From: Pseudomonadota bacterium
Lineage (GTDB): Bacteria > Pseudomonadota > Alphaproteobacteria > Rhizobiales > Rhizobiaceae
Assembly: GCA_023451735.1 (NCBI GenBank)
Contig: JAEXYH010000084.1
Coordinates: 1-31,413, forward strand
Direction of reading: 5' to 3'
DNA length: 31,413 bases
Below, piece by piece: positions 20,914-28,699 of the stretch. A model generated the notes under the pieces. It worked only from the letters and a program-made list of their open reading frames with translations. It did no database searches and had not been told where the DNA came from. The stretch's first letter is position 1; each line of letters starts with the position of its first letter. A program made the position numbers and the translations under genes.

Positions 20914-21966
20914 TCATTCCGCAGCCATCTTCGAGGCTTCCGAGCCTGCCGGGGTCACCATCGCCGCCATCATCGTCTGCAGATCAAGCGTGCCGATTGG
21001 CGTTCCCGCTTCGTCGATAACCGTTGCCTTCGTCTGCCCGCCCTCGGTCATCACCTTGGCGGCGGCTTCGAGCGTGGTGGTCGCGCCGATGCGCACCCCC
21101 TCTGCCATTCCGTCGAACGGTTTCATCACTGTCTTTGCCTGGATCACACGACCGCGGTTTACTTCCTTGACGAATGCGGTGATGTAGTCATCGGCCGGTG
21201 ACAAGACGATATCCTGACCGGTTCCCTGCTGCACCACCTGACCATCGCGAAGAATGGTGATCTTGTCGCCGAGCCTCAGAGCCTCGTCCAGATCATGGGT
21301 GATGAACACCACGGTCTTCTTCAGTTACGCCAGCAGGTCTAGAAGCACGGTCTGCATATCCACGCGGATCAATGGGTCGAGCGCCGAATAGGCCTCGTCC
21401 ATCAACAGGATGTCGGCATCGTTGGTCAGCGCACGGGCAAGGCCGACACGCTGCTGCATACCGCCGGACAACTGGTTGGGATAATGATTTTCGAACCCGG
21501 CCAGACCCACGCGCTCGATCCAGTATTGCCCCTTCTTCAAACTTTCCGAGCGGGGAACGCCCTGGATATCCAGCCCGTAGACGGCATTTTCGATCACCGT
21601 GCGATGCGGCAGGAGGGCGAATTTCTGGAACACCATCGCCGTCTTGTGGCGGCGGAATTCGCGCAAGGCCCGCTCGTTCATGCCGCAGACATTGACCCCG
21701 TCATAAATCACTTCGCCATAGGTCGGCTCGATCAGCCGGTTGATATGGCGGATCAGAGTCGACTTGCCGGAGCCGGAAAGCCCCATGACGACGGTAATGC
21801 CACCGGCCGGCATGGAAATGTTGATGTCCTTCAGACCCAGCACGTGTCCGTGGCGTTCGTTGAGCTCCGCTTTGGAAAGGCCGTTCCTGACCGCCTCGAC
21901 ATGCTGGCGGGCATTCGGCCCAAAAATCTTGTAGAGGCCTTTGATCTCGATGCCGTGACTAGCCAT
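20914..21966 (-). pseudogene. proV: Betaine/proline ABC transporter ATP-binding protein ProV, interrupted by an in-frame stop
   Basis: The gene encodes the ATPase of a ProVWX-type importer but is split by one TAA at 21325–21327, with no frame change. The first 213 codons contain Walker A GLSGSGKST (62–70), the signature LSGGMQQRVGLARAL and Walker B ILLMDEAYSALDP. Directly after the stop the same frame continues LKKTVVFITHDLDEALRLGD, the H-loop and the rest, then a partial CBS-like regulatory domain, to 20914. The switch histidine is lost from the first piece, so the truncated product should not hydrolyse ATP normally. A GAA-to-TAA change would explain it. Read-through, restart at GTG 21312, or a sequencing error are alternatives. 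The ATG at 21966 overlaps the proW stop by 8 bases. Otherwise the sequence is undamaged, so any inactivation is recent. Confidence 0.85.
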
Positions 21967-22867
21967 GCACCACCTCCGAATGACGCTGAAGCCGCATGCC
22001 GAAGGCCTGGCTGGTCCGATCGAAGATGATGGCGATCGCCACAAGCGCAAAACCGTTGAGGAAGCCGTAGGTGAAAAACTGGTTGTTGATCGCCTGCAGC
22101 GTATTGCGGCCAAGCCCGCCAACACCGACCATCGAGGCAACGACCACCATGGCAAGCGACATCATGATCGTCTGGTTGATGCCGGCCATGATCGTCGGCA
22201 GCGCCAGCGGCATCTGCACGTTCCAGAGTTTCTGACCGCGGGATGACCCGAATGCATCCGCCGCTTCCAGCACCTCCTTGTCGACCAGCCTGATTCCCAG
22301 ATTGGTAAGGCGGATCATCGGCGGAACGGCATAGATGACAACTGCGATCAGTCCCGGCACCTTGCCGATGCCGAAAATCACCACAACGGGAATGAGGTAG
22401 ACGAAACTCGGCATCGTCTGCATCACATCGAGGATCGGATTGATCACGCCCTGCACGCGTTCCGAGCGCGCCATTAGGATGCCGATCGGCAGGCCGATCA
22501 CGATGGCGATCAGTGTCGAGACGGTAACGATCGCAAGCGTGGTCATCGTGTCTTCCCACAGGCCGACAAAACCGATGAGCAACATCCCGACCGCTGTGCC
22601 GACGGTAATGCGGATGCTTCGGCTACCAAAATAGACGACCAGCAGCATGACGATCAGCACCACCGTCCAGGGAGACGTCGTGAATAACCTCTCCAGATAG
22701 TTCAGAAACCACTGCAACGGTGCTTTCAGTGCGTCGATAATAAATCCGTATTCACGCACGAGGCCTCTGAAGCCATCGTCGATGACTTGGCGTGCCTGGC
22801 GAATGTAACTGTCGCTGATGGCCGGGAACCGACAGAAGGCCCGTGGCAGGAACTCGCAGATCGCCAT
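21959..22867 (-). CDS. proW: Betaine/proline ABC transporter permease ProW
   Basis: The 302-aa inner-membrane permease has a cytoplasmic/amphipathic N terminus (about 60 residues) and six or more hydrophobic segments, including WTVVLIVMLLVVYFGS and TMTTLAIVTVSTLIAIVIGL. The EAA loop that docks on the ATPase is seen as EAADAFGSSRGQKLWNVQMP, ahead of LALPTIMAGINQTIMMSLAM, both typical of the OpuAB/ProW family. The ATG at 22867 (MAICEFLPRAF) follows AAGGGGAAAAGC and is preferred over upstream starts. It lies 214 bp downstream of proX, from which it is separated by a hairpin, and overlaps proV by 8 bp. Confidence 0.92.
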   Translation of the reverse strand: MAICEFLPRAFCRFPAISDSYIRQARQVIDDGFRGLVREYGFIIDALKAPLQWFLNYLERLFTTSPWTVVLIVMLLVVYFGSRSIRITVGTAVGMLLIGFVGLWEDTMTTLAIVTVSTLIAIVIGLPIGILMARSERVQGVINPILDVMQTMPSFVYLIPVVVIFGIGKVPGLIAVVIYAVPPMIRLTNLGIRLVDKEVLEAADAFGSSRGQKLWNVQMPLALPTIMAGINQTIMMSLAMVVVASMVGVGGLGRNTLQAINNQFFTYGFLNGFALVAIAIIFDRTSQAFGMRLQRHSEVVHG

Positions 22868-23044
22868 GCTTTTCCCCTTGTTTTGCCTGTTTTCGTCTTG
22901 CCCGCGCGTTTCGCTGAAGCCTCTTGCCGGCATGGCTTTCCGGCAGCGGTTTTTTGTGCGGTCTGGCAATCATTGCGGACGAATGTGCCTGCCGCCCCCC
23001 AATGAACGACATTATGCTGTCGGGATACGCGACGTCATGAGGTA

Positions 23045-23072
23045 GAAAGGCGGCGGCGATCCGCCACCTTTC
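23045..23072 (-). terminator. Hairpin after proX (attenuator or mRNA-stabilising)
   Basis: On the minus strand GAAAGG and CCTTTC form an outer stem and GGCGG/CCGCC an inner stem with a 4-base loop. It begins 9 bp after the proX stop and lacks a T run. Such stem-loops between binding-protein and permease genes commonly allow more binding protein than permease to be made. The rest of the 214-bp gap to proW is without visible features. Confidence 0.55.
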
Positions 23073-23081
23073 ATATCTGCA

Positions 23082-24077
23082 TCAAAGCGATGCCTTGACC
23101 TTTTCAGCGATTTCCGGAGAAACCCATTTGGTCCAGACGTCCGGCTGGGTTTCCAGGAAGTGCTTGGCGGCGTCCGCATTGGTGCCCTGGTTGTCCGTCT
23201 GCCAGGCGAGGATGCCGTTGACGGTGGCATTGGTCCATTTGCGGGCCTTGATGTAATCCATCGCAACGCCCGCCTTGTCGGCGAAATCCTTGGTCACGAC
23301 CGTGAAGGCCTGGGATGTCGGGTAGGAGTTGACCTTCGGGTCCGGGCAGTCCGGCACGGCGGTGCAGGCGTCCCAGCTTGCCTTGTCATGCGGCACGTCG
23401 AAGGACAGCTTCACCATTTCGTATTTGCCCAGAATGGCGGTCGGTGCCCAGTAATAGCCCAGCCAGCCGGTCTTCTTTTCAAATGCGTTGGCGATCGAAC
23501 CATCGAGGCCCGCAGCCGAACCGGTATCGACGAGGTCAAACCCCTTTTCCTTGGCGCCGATGGCTTTGTAGAGGTTGGCGGTGGATACCTGGCAGTTCCA
23601 GCCCGACGGGCAGTTGGTCACCGCAGCCTTGGACGGATCTTCCGGGGCAGGGAAGAGCTCCGGATGCTTGAGCGCATCCTCGACGGTCTTGATATCCGGA
23701 TGGGCGTCGGCCAGGAATTTCGGGATCCACCAGCCTTCGACCGCGCCGTCGGCGAGGATTTCTGCTGCCTCGATCAGCCGGCCTTCCTTGACGGCGGCAT
23801 CGAGCGGGGTGCGCACCGCATTGACCCAGAATTCCGGCGCCATGTCCGGCTGAGCCTTTTCATTCATCGAGGTGAAGGTCGGCATCGTGTCGCCGGTGAC
23901 CAGCTCGACGGTACAGCCGTAACCTTCTTCAAGGATGATCTTGTCGACATTGGCGGCAACGCCGGCCGAAGCCCAGTTCATTTCAGCAATCGAGATCGAA
24001 CCGCAATCCGCCTGGGCTGCTCCGGCAAACCCGTAAAGACCGGCTGCAAAGACGGTGGAAGCGAGGAGTTTCTGCAT
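23082..24077 (-). CDS. proX: Glycine betaine/proline ABC transporter substrate-binding protein ProX
   Basis: The 331-aa protein has a classical signal peptide (MQKLLASTVFAAGLYGFAGA, cleaved after AQA at about residue 23) and is a periplasmic OpuAC-family binding protein. The mature N terminus (DCGSISIAEMNWASAGVAA) and scattered Trp residues (EGWWIPKFLAD, GWLGYYWAPTAILG) fit the aromatic cage that binds quaternary ammonium groups. Paired cysteines (NCPSGWNCQV, CTAVPDCPDP) suggest disulphides. The ATG at 24077 follows GGGAGGTCTTACG, a strong ribosome-binding site; ten upstream in-frame codons are not needed. The substrate, betaine or choline, cannot be told from sequence. It is first in the proX–proW–proV unit. 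Confidence 0.92.
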   Translation of the reverse strand: MQKLLASTVFAAGLYGFAGAAQADCGSISIAEMNWASAGVAANVDKIILEEGYGCTVELVTGDTMPTFTSMNEKAQPDMAPEFWVNAVRTPLDAAVKEGRLIEAAEILADGAVEGWWIPKFLADAHPDIKTVEDALKHPELFPAPEDPSKAAVTNCPSGWNCQVSTANLYKAIGAKEKGFDLVDTGSAAGLDGSIANAFEKKTGWLGYYWAPTAILGKYEMVKLSFDVPHDKASWDACTAVPDCPDPKVNSYPTSQAFTVVTKDFADKAGVAMDYIKARKWTNATVNGILAWQTDNQGTNADAAKHFLETQPDVWTKWVSPEIAEKVKASL

Positions 24078-24162
24078 CGTAAGACCTCCCAGTCTTATTG
24101 TTGACAATCGATACGTGGAGCCGGTGTTACCGAAATCCGTGATGAAAGCGCCTGGGAGCAGC

Positions 24163-24187
24163 GTCGCCGCGCCCTTAATACGGTCGC
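24163..24187 (-). promoter_or_regulatory. GCGAC direct repeat upstream of proX
   Basis: On the minus strand GCGAC occurs twice, 20 bp apart, the same period as the GCGAC pair at 13662/13682. It lies 86–110 bp upstream of the proX start. The flanks are not the AAGCGAC form seen at the other sites, so membership in the same operator set is weaker. Confidence 0.3.
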
Positions 24188-24805
24188 TGTCTGCATGCGT
24201 CTTTTGCTATCCGGCAACAGCCGCAGATAGGGCGCATTTTCCTGTCAGCACAGGCAGCGTACGGCTTTCATCAAATAAATCAACAGCAACTGTCAGCGCT
24301 GCTGATCCAGAAAATCTTGTCGTGATTTGGATGAGCGCGATTTTTGCTTGGTGGGAGGTCTAAAAACGATCAATTGCCGCCTATCTGCGCTGTTGATCTT
24401 TGCGCAACTTCGGTGCGATCAGAAATAGCAGCAAAGTCACGCCCGAAGTTTGACGTTTTGTAGTCGATTAGCGGCGCGGGACATTTTCGGAAAAATCGTG
24501 ACGCTTGGAAGAAAAAACATGCGGTGGGCAAATATTCCACGATGTGCGTGCCTGGCAATAACCATCCGGTAAGGAAGTCGCGCTAAATATCTTGACGCGG
24601 ATGAAAACTCCGTCAGCGGCGCCGGTTTTTTGTAGTGCGTACCGGTCGCCTCTTTAACGCCTTTGGCGTTTCCCTCACTGATAAATATGTGGTTGCCCGC
24701 CATCGCGTCTTGACGGATCTGTGCGTGCCGCCACGGGCGTTGAATGGCCTGGTTTGGCCGCCGAGCATATGCGCAGCGATATCGCAAGGATCGGGTGGGC
24801 CGGGT

Positions 24806-24949
24806 TCAGCCTGAATTCGACGTCCTGATAAAGCCGAATATCGACATGCGGCGCTTGTTGTCGGAAGGCCGCGACTGCCTGAATGCCTTGGGAGCCTCGG
24901 AATTCCAGGCGATCTGCACGCCGTCATTGTTCCTGAATACGTAGAGCAT
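24806..24949 (-). CDS. Small hypothetical protein
   Basis: A 47-aa product, beginning MLYVFRNNDGVQIAWNSEAP and ending in a basic segment (DNKRRMSIFGFIRTSN), is preceded by CGAGGAAACACCCAC, a fair ribosome-binding site. The N terminus reads like a real short β-rich protein, but I do not recognise a family. It is alone in a gap, has no evident terminator, and could be the remains of a longer gene. Confidence 0.4.
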   Translation of the reverse strand: MLYVFRNNDGVQIAWNSEAPKAFRQSRPSDNKRRMSIFGFIRTSNSG

Positions 24950-25252
24950 GTGGGTGTTTCCTCGGTGGCTGCGAGCTGTTCGCCACGCCTTGTCTTTTGT
25001 CGATCCAATACGCCTCCGCAAGGCGCCGCGCCACTCTACAAATCGTCACTCGATGTCGCAAAAAGGATAGCGTATGCAAATGCACAGGCGGCCTTCAAAT
25101 AGGCTCGTTTCATAGAGACCGGTTGACTTCGCCGGGCGCATGCCCGACGATCCATGTGCAATGCGAATCCAGACAAACCCTAACACGGACCGGACGCCTC
25201 TGATATCTACGAATCGTCCGGTTTCGTCTGGCCTTTATGCGACTTTTCCCCA

Positions 25253-25774
25253 ATGATCCTAACTGGCAAAACGGCTCTTGTGCTCGGCGGTGCGCGCTCC
25301 GGCAAGTCGGCTTTCTCTGAACGTCTGGCTCACGCCTCATGCCTTGAGCGCCACTATATCGCGACCGGTCGCGCCTATGATGACGAGATGCGCGAGCGCA
25401 TTGTTCGCCATCAGGATGATCGCGGACCGTCTTGGGTCACGCATGAGGAACCGGTTGAGCTGAGCCATACACTCCGCGTAATCGACAGGCCGGGACGTGT
25501 GGTCCTGGTCGATTGCCTGACACTCTGGGTCACCAACCTGATGATGGAAGGCGAGGATATTTCGGCGCGTTCCACGGAACTGGCTGCGCAACTCTTGGGC
25601 CTTCAAGCCACGATCATTCTTGTTTCGAATGAGGTCGGTCTGGGGATCGTGCCCGAAAACAAGATGGCGCGCGAGTTTCGCGATCACGCCGGACGCTTGC
25701 ATCAGCAGATCGCAACCGCTGCCGACGAGGTGTTTTTCGTCGCCGCCGGCCTGCCGCTCCGCATGAAGGGTTGA
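25253..25774 (+). CDS. cobP: Adenosylcobinamide kinase / adenosylcobinamide-phosphate guanylyltransferase
   Basis: CobP (CobU in enterics) phosphorylates adenosylcobinamide and then attaches GMP, preparing the corrin for nucleotide-loop assembly in cobalamin synthesis or salvage. The 173-aa length is standard. The P-loop GGARSGKS is at residues 12–19, with ALVLGG before it; VLVDCLTLWVTNLM and LVSNEVGLGIVPEN match the family core, and the His in RIVRHQDDRG (H53) is near the guanylylation site. No strong ribosome-binding site precedes the ATG at 25253. It is not in a visible cob operon here. Its nearness to a cobalamin-dependent methyl transfer system may be functional or chance. Confidence 0.93.
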   Translation: MILTGKTALVLGGARSGKSAFSERLAHASCLERHYIATGRAYDDEMRERIVRHQDDRGPSWVTHEEPVELSHTLRVIDRPGRVVLVDCLTLWVTNLMMEGEDISARSTELAAQLLGLQATIILVSNEVGLGIVPENKMAREFRDHAGRLHQQIATAADEVFFVAAGLPLRMKG

Positions 25775-25786
25775 CCGTCCTCAATA

Positions 25787-26581
25787 TTACCAGCCAAGCC
25801 ACACTCGGGCAGGGTGGTTCGGATCGGCAAGCAGTTTTGTCGCCAGTACGAGGCATGACAGAACCAGCAGCGGCTTGATGATCTTCGCGCCCTTCTTCAT
25901 CGCTAGCCCCGAGCCGATCTGTGCGCCGATGAACTGGCCGACGCCCATCAGCAGTCCGACCTTCCACAGGATCGAGCCGGTCACGGCAAAGACCAGGAAC
26001 GAGCCGAAATTCGAGCCGAAATTGAGAAGTTTTGTATGGGCCGTCGCTTTCAGCATGCCGAAGCCGGCGAGAAGCACGAATCCCAGCATATAGAACGAGC
26101 CCGCTCCCGGCCCGAATACGCCATCGTAGAGGCCGATCAGCGGAATGGCAGTAAGGCCGAAGACGAAGGGCGTCACCCGGCGGTGACTGTCGATGTCGGC
26201 AAGGTTCGGCTTGAAGGCGAAGAACAAGGCGATCGCGATCAGCAGGAAAGGAATGGCCGCCGCGAGCAGGGAGGCTGGCACTATTGAGGCGAGCACCGCG
26301 CCGATCGCGCCACCCGCCATCGCCGTCAAGGCCATCGGCATCTGGCTGCGCAGGTTCACATGACCCTTACGGGCATAAGCGATAGTAGCCGATGCAGCGC
26401 CGAATTGGCCTTGTAGCTTGTTTGTGGCGATTGCTTCGAGAGGCGGGATGCCCGCGATCAGCAGCACCGGGATGGTGATCAGCCCGCCGCCGCCGGCGAT
26501 CGCATCGACGAAACCGGCAAAGCAGGCGGCAAGGAACAGGATGAACAGCAGTTCGAAGGCGATATCCGGCACGGCAAGCAC
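25787..26581 (-). CDS. TauE/SafE (TSUP) family permease
   Basis: The 264-aa inner-membrane protein has seven to eight hydrophobic helices and the TSUP family repeats, seen as GFVDAIAGGGGLITIPVLL near the start and GLYDGVFGPGAGSFYMLGFV in the second half, with ATNKLQGQFGAASATIAY and AHTKLLNFGSNFGSFLVF after each. The family moves sulfonates, sulfite, thiosulfate or related anions; substrate here is unknown. The start is a GTG at 26581, with another in-frame GTG three codons on, and no clear ribosome-binding site. It converges on cobP with 12 bp between the stops. Confidence 0.88.
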   Translation of the reverse strand: MLAVPDIAFELLFILFLAACFAGFVDAIAGGGGLITIPVLLIAGIPPLEAIATNKLQGQFGAASATIAYARKGHVNLRSQMPMALTAMAGGAIGAVLASIVPASLLAAAIPFLLIAIALFFAFKPNLADIDSHRRVTPFVFGLTAIPLIGLYDGVFGPGAGSFYMLGFVLLAGFGMLKATAHTKLLNFGSNFGSFLVFAVTGSILWKVGLLMGVGQFIGAQIGSGLAMKKGAKIIKPLLVLSCLVLATKLLADPNHPARVWLGW

Positions 26582-26595
26582 TCAGGAAGGAGGAT

Positions 26596-26733
26596 ATGTG
26601 GAGGGAGCCGCCTTGTGGCACCGAACCCGCTCCCGGGCAAGACCTGCCGGAGCCGCGATGGTTCCATGATGCCGCAACAGGATTGCACCCCGCCCGAATG
26701 CCGTTATGGTGCGCGGCCTTCGCATTCGATTGA
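26596..26733 (+). CDS. Possible leader peptide before the nucleoside hydrolase gene
   Basis: A 45-codon frame begins MWREPPCGTEPAPGQDLPEP and ends at TGA 26731–26733, 18 bp before the nucleoside hydrolase ATG. Its support is a very strong ribosome-binding site, AGGAAGGAGGAT directly before the ATG, in a place where the divergent permease gene would not use it. The composition (Trp, Pro, Cys rich) is odd and no family is recognised, so it may be a leader that couples translation or simply chance. Confidence 0.25.
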   Translation: MWREPPCGTEPAPGQDLPEPRWFHDAATGLHPARMPLWCAAFAFD

Positions 26734-26751
26734 AAGACTGGATAAGCCCGC

Positions 26752-27717
26752 ATGCTTAAAGTGATATTCGACACCGATCCTGGCGTGGACGATGCTATGG
26801 CGCTTCTCTACCTGCACCGGCATCCGGGTATAGACCTCGTTGGTGTCACGACGGTATTCGGCAACGCGCCGATCGAGATCACCACGCGCAACGCCCAGTT
26901 CCTCCATCAGAAATGGAAGATCGCGGCGCCGATCGCGAAAGGCGCAGGCAAGGCGTATGATGACGGTCGCGATGCCGCGCATTTTGCGCCCGTCGTCCAT
27001 GGCGAGGATGGGCTCGGCAATATCGGCGTGCCGCTGGAGGTCGACCATCCGCTTGACGAACGCGGAGCTGTACAGTTCATCATCGACACGGTGAGAGCCG
27101 ATCCGGGCAATGTCACGCTCGTCGCCGTCGGTCGCATGACCAATCTGGCACTGGCGTTGAAGGCAGATCCGGAAATCGCATCCCTGGTCAAGGAAGTGGT
27201 GATCATGGGCGGCGCCTTCGACGTCAACGGCAACGTGACGCCGGCGGCGGAAGCCAATATCCACGGTGATCCGGAAGCTGCCGATGTCATCTTCACGGCG
27301 CCCTGGAAGGTGACGATCATCGGTCTCGACGTGACCATGAAGACCACCATGTCGTCGGACTATCTGGCGAAAATGGTCGAGGCCGGGCCAGCGGAACTCA
27401 AGCTCCTCTCCGATCTCTCGCAATATTACATCGACTTCTACCGTCAGCGCGTCGGCCTCGACGGCATGGCGCTGCATGACAGCTGCGCCTGCGTCTACCT
27501 CACCGAACCGCAGCTCTTCGAGGTCCGCACCGGACCCGTTCGCGTCGTCTGCGGTGGCATTGCCGACGGCAAGACCATTCAGGCGCCGGATCAGGGTCGC
27601 AAGTTCATCGGCAGTGCGTGGGATGGTGTGCCGAGCCAGGTTGTCTGCACCGGTATCCAGCCGGAATCTGTGCTGGAGGCCATTCGCGCCGTTCTCGTGG
27701 AAGGCCGCGCGCCTTAA
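26752..27717 (+). CDS. Inosine/uridine-preferring nucleoside hydrolase
   Basis: The 321-aa enzyme of the IU-NH family hydrolyses the N-glycosidic bond of nucleosides to ribose and base in purine or pyrimidine salvage. The Ca2+-binding signature DTDPGVDD is at residues 7–14. VTLVAVGRMTNLALALK, VVIMGGAFDVNGNVTPAAEA with the substrate-contact Asn, and a C-terminal LHDSCACVYL with the metal-ligand Asp are present. Base preference cannot be told. The ATG at 26752 has only a weak ribosome-binding site. It is monocistronic and converges on fnrN with a shared hairpin. Confidence 0.92.
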   Translation: MLKVIFDTDPGVDDAMALLYLHRHPGIDLVGVTTVFGNAPIEITTRNAQFLHQKWKIAAPIAKGAGKAYDDGRDAAHFAPVVHGEDGLGNIGVPLEVDHPLDERGAVQFIIDTVRADPGNVTLVAVGRMTNLALALKADPEIASLVKEVVIMGGAFDVNGNVTPAAEANIHGDPEAADVIFTAPWKVTIIGLDVTMKTTMSSDYLAKMVEAGPAELKLLSDLSQYYIDFYRQRVGLDGMALHDSCACVYLTEPQLFEVRTGPVRVVCGGIADGKTIQAPDQGRKFIGSAWDGVPSQVVCTGIQPESVLEAIRAVLVEGRAP

Positions 27718-27731
27718 CTCTCTCGTATAAT

Positions 27732-27754
27732 GCGGGCGGTCAGTCGCCGCCCGC
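27732..27754. terminator. Hairpin between the nucleoside hydrolase gene and fnrN
   Basis: GCGGGCGG and CCGCCCGC form a perfect 8-bp stem with a 7-base loop. It starts 15 bp after the nucleoside hydrolase stop and overlaps the fnrN stop on the other strand. There is no T run. Confidence 0.55.
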
Positions 27755-28465
27755 AGTCACTGCCAGCTTGTCGAGATCCGGCACAAAGACCTGACGGTTG
27801 TTCTCGATGTGAATGAGCCCATCCTTGCGCAGCTTCGTCATCTGGCGGCTGACCGTTTCGATCGTCAATCCGAGAAAATCCGCGATGTCGGCGCGCGACA
27901 GCGGCAGCTCGAACGCGCTGGCGCCAAGCCGGTCGGGATCCGCATGGGCTGCCACCAGCACCAGCAGGCTTGCAACCTTCTCGCGGGCCGATTTGCGCCC
28001 GAGCGTCAGCATCCAGTCACGCGCCTCATCCAATTCCGTCAGCGCTTGGTTGTGCAGCCGGCTGCCGAGTTCCGATGATTCGGAAATCATCCGTTCAAGG
28101 ATCTTTCGCGGCAACACGCATAGTTCAGTGTCCGTTGCCGCTTCCGCCGCCATCAAGCTTTCACCGAGGAACGGGCGGCCCATGAAATCCGGTGCGAACT
28201 GCAGGCCGACGATCTGCTGGCGCCCGTCCGCCATGATCTTTGACAGCTTCACCACGCCTCTGAGAATGTTCGAATAGGAATGAACCTGCTGCCCCTGACC
28301 GATAAGCTCGGTACCTGCTTCCACGGCCTTGCGCTGGGAGTGCTTGTTCAATTCGGTCAATTGAAGCGGGGTGAGCGTGGAACAGACACCGCTATGGCGC
28401 GCGTCACAGCCACGACAGACCAGCGGCACCTCGTGAATGTCCAGTATTTTTAGCTGCGCATCCAT
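27740..28465 (-). CDS. fnrN: FNR-type oxygen-sensing regulator FnrN
   Basis: The 241-aa Crp/Fnr-family protein has the cysteines for an oxygen-labile 4Fe-4S cluster: C17-x2-C20-x7-C28 at the N terminus (LVCRGCDARHSGVC) and C116 in TELCVLPRK. A cyclic-nucleotide-binding-like β-barrel and dimer helix follow, then a winged helix with TIETVSRQMTKLRKDG, whose ETVSR matches recognition of FNR boxes. When oxygen is low it should activate microaerobic genes. The frame is open further upstream, but ATG at 28465 (MDAQLKILDIHEV) fits FnrN; ATG 28471 is two codons away. A distal FNR box and a degenerate proximal one lie upstream, and hemN is divergent. Confidence 0.92.
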   Translation of the reverse strand: MDAQLKILDIHEVPLVCRGCDARHSGVCSTLTPLQLTELNKHSQRKAVEAGTELIGQGQQVHSYSNILRGVVKLSKIMADGRQQIVGLQFAPDFMGRPFLGESLMAAEAATDTELCVLPRKILERMISESSELGSRLHNQALTELDEARDWMLTLGRKSAREKVASLLVLVAAHADPDRLGASAFELPLSRADIADFLGLTIETVSRQMTKLRKDGLIHIENNRQVFVPDLDKLAVTAGGD

Positions 28466-28507
28466 TCCCATTCCCCCACACCGGCGCATCCGCCCCGAAA
28501 ATCGGAA

Positions 28508-28521
28508 TTGATTTTCGCAAA
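28508..28521 (-). promoter_or_regulatory. Degenerate FNR box near the fnrN start
   Basis: TTGATTTTCGCAAA has a full left half-site (TTGAT) with a right half matching three of five bases. It is 43 bp upstream of the fnrN start, where a proximal site could repress fnrN. Rhizobium leguminosarum fnrN is known to have two anaeroboxes, so this is reported with low confidence. Confidence 0.3.
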
Positions 28522-28631
28522 GCCTGATGCACTGCTCAAAAGCTACAGCGTCCTCGATGCACCAGAAGTGCGGTGCGGCGCTGCAGGCGGCGATCAATGG
28601 TCCGAACTTGGTTCACTTGACGTTCTCATGC

Positions 28632-28645
28632 TTGATCCACGTCAA
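28632..28645 (+). promoter_or_regulatory. FNR box upstream of hemN
   Basis: TTGATCCACGTCAA matches the FNR consensus TTGAT-N4-ATCAA at nine of ten fixed positions and is centred about 61 bp before the hemN start. FNR-type activation of hemN is well known. The same site may serve fnrN on the other side, 167 bp from its start. Confidence 0.75.
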
Positions 28646-28699
28646 AGTCGCTAAAATAATCCGCAGGTAGCTCTTAAGGCGCATGAGAAGAGGTGCGCC

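Larger units (their letters stand above)
24108..25252. other. Mostly empty region between proX and cobP
   Basis: About 1.1 kb with no gene of known family. The first 200 bp hold the proX promoter area. The rest is of lower GC than its neighbours in places and has several overlapping short open frames, of which only the 47-codon one at 24806–24949 has a good ribosome-binding site. An 88-codon minus-strand frame from ATG 24703 (MAGNHIFISEGNAKGVKEAT) lacks one. At 25189–25222 ACCGGAC and GTCCGGT form a 7-bp stem in the cobP leader. No cobalamin riboswitch box is seen. Confidence 0.5.

Noticed and set aside
25060..25252. Cobalamin riboswitch upstream of cobP
   Set aside because: I looked for the conserved B12-box sequence and the GCCACTG element and found neither; only a simple 7-bp stem is present.
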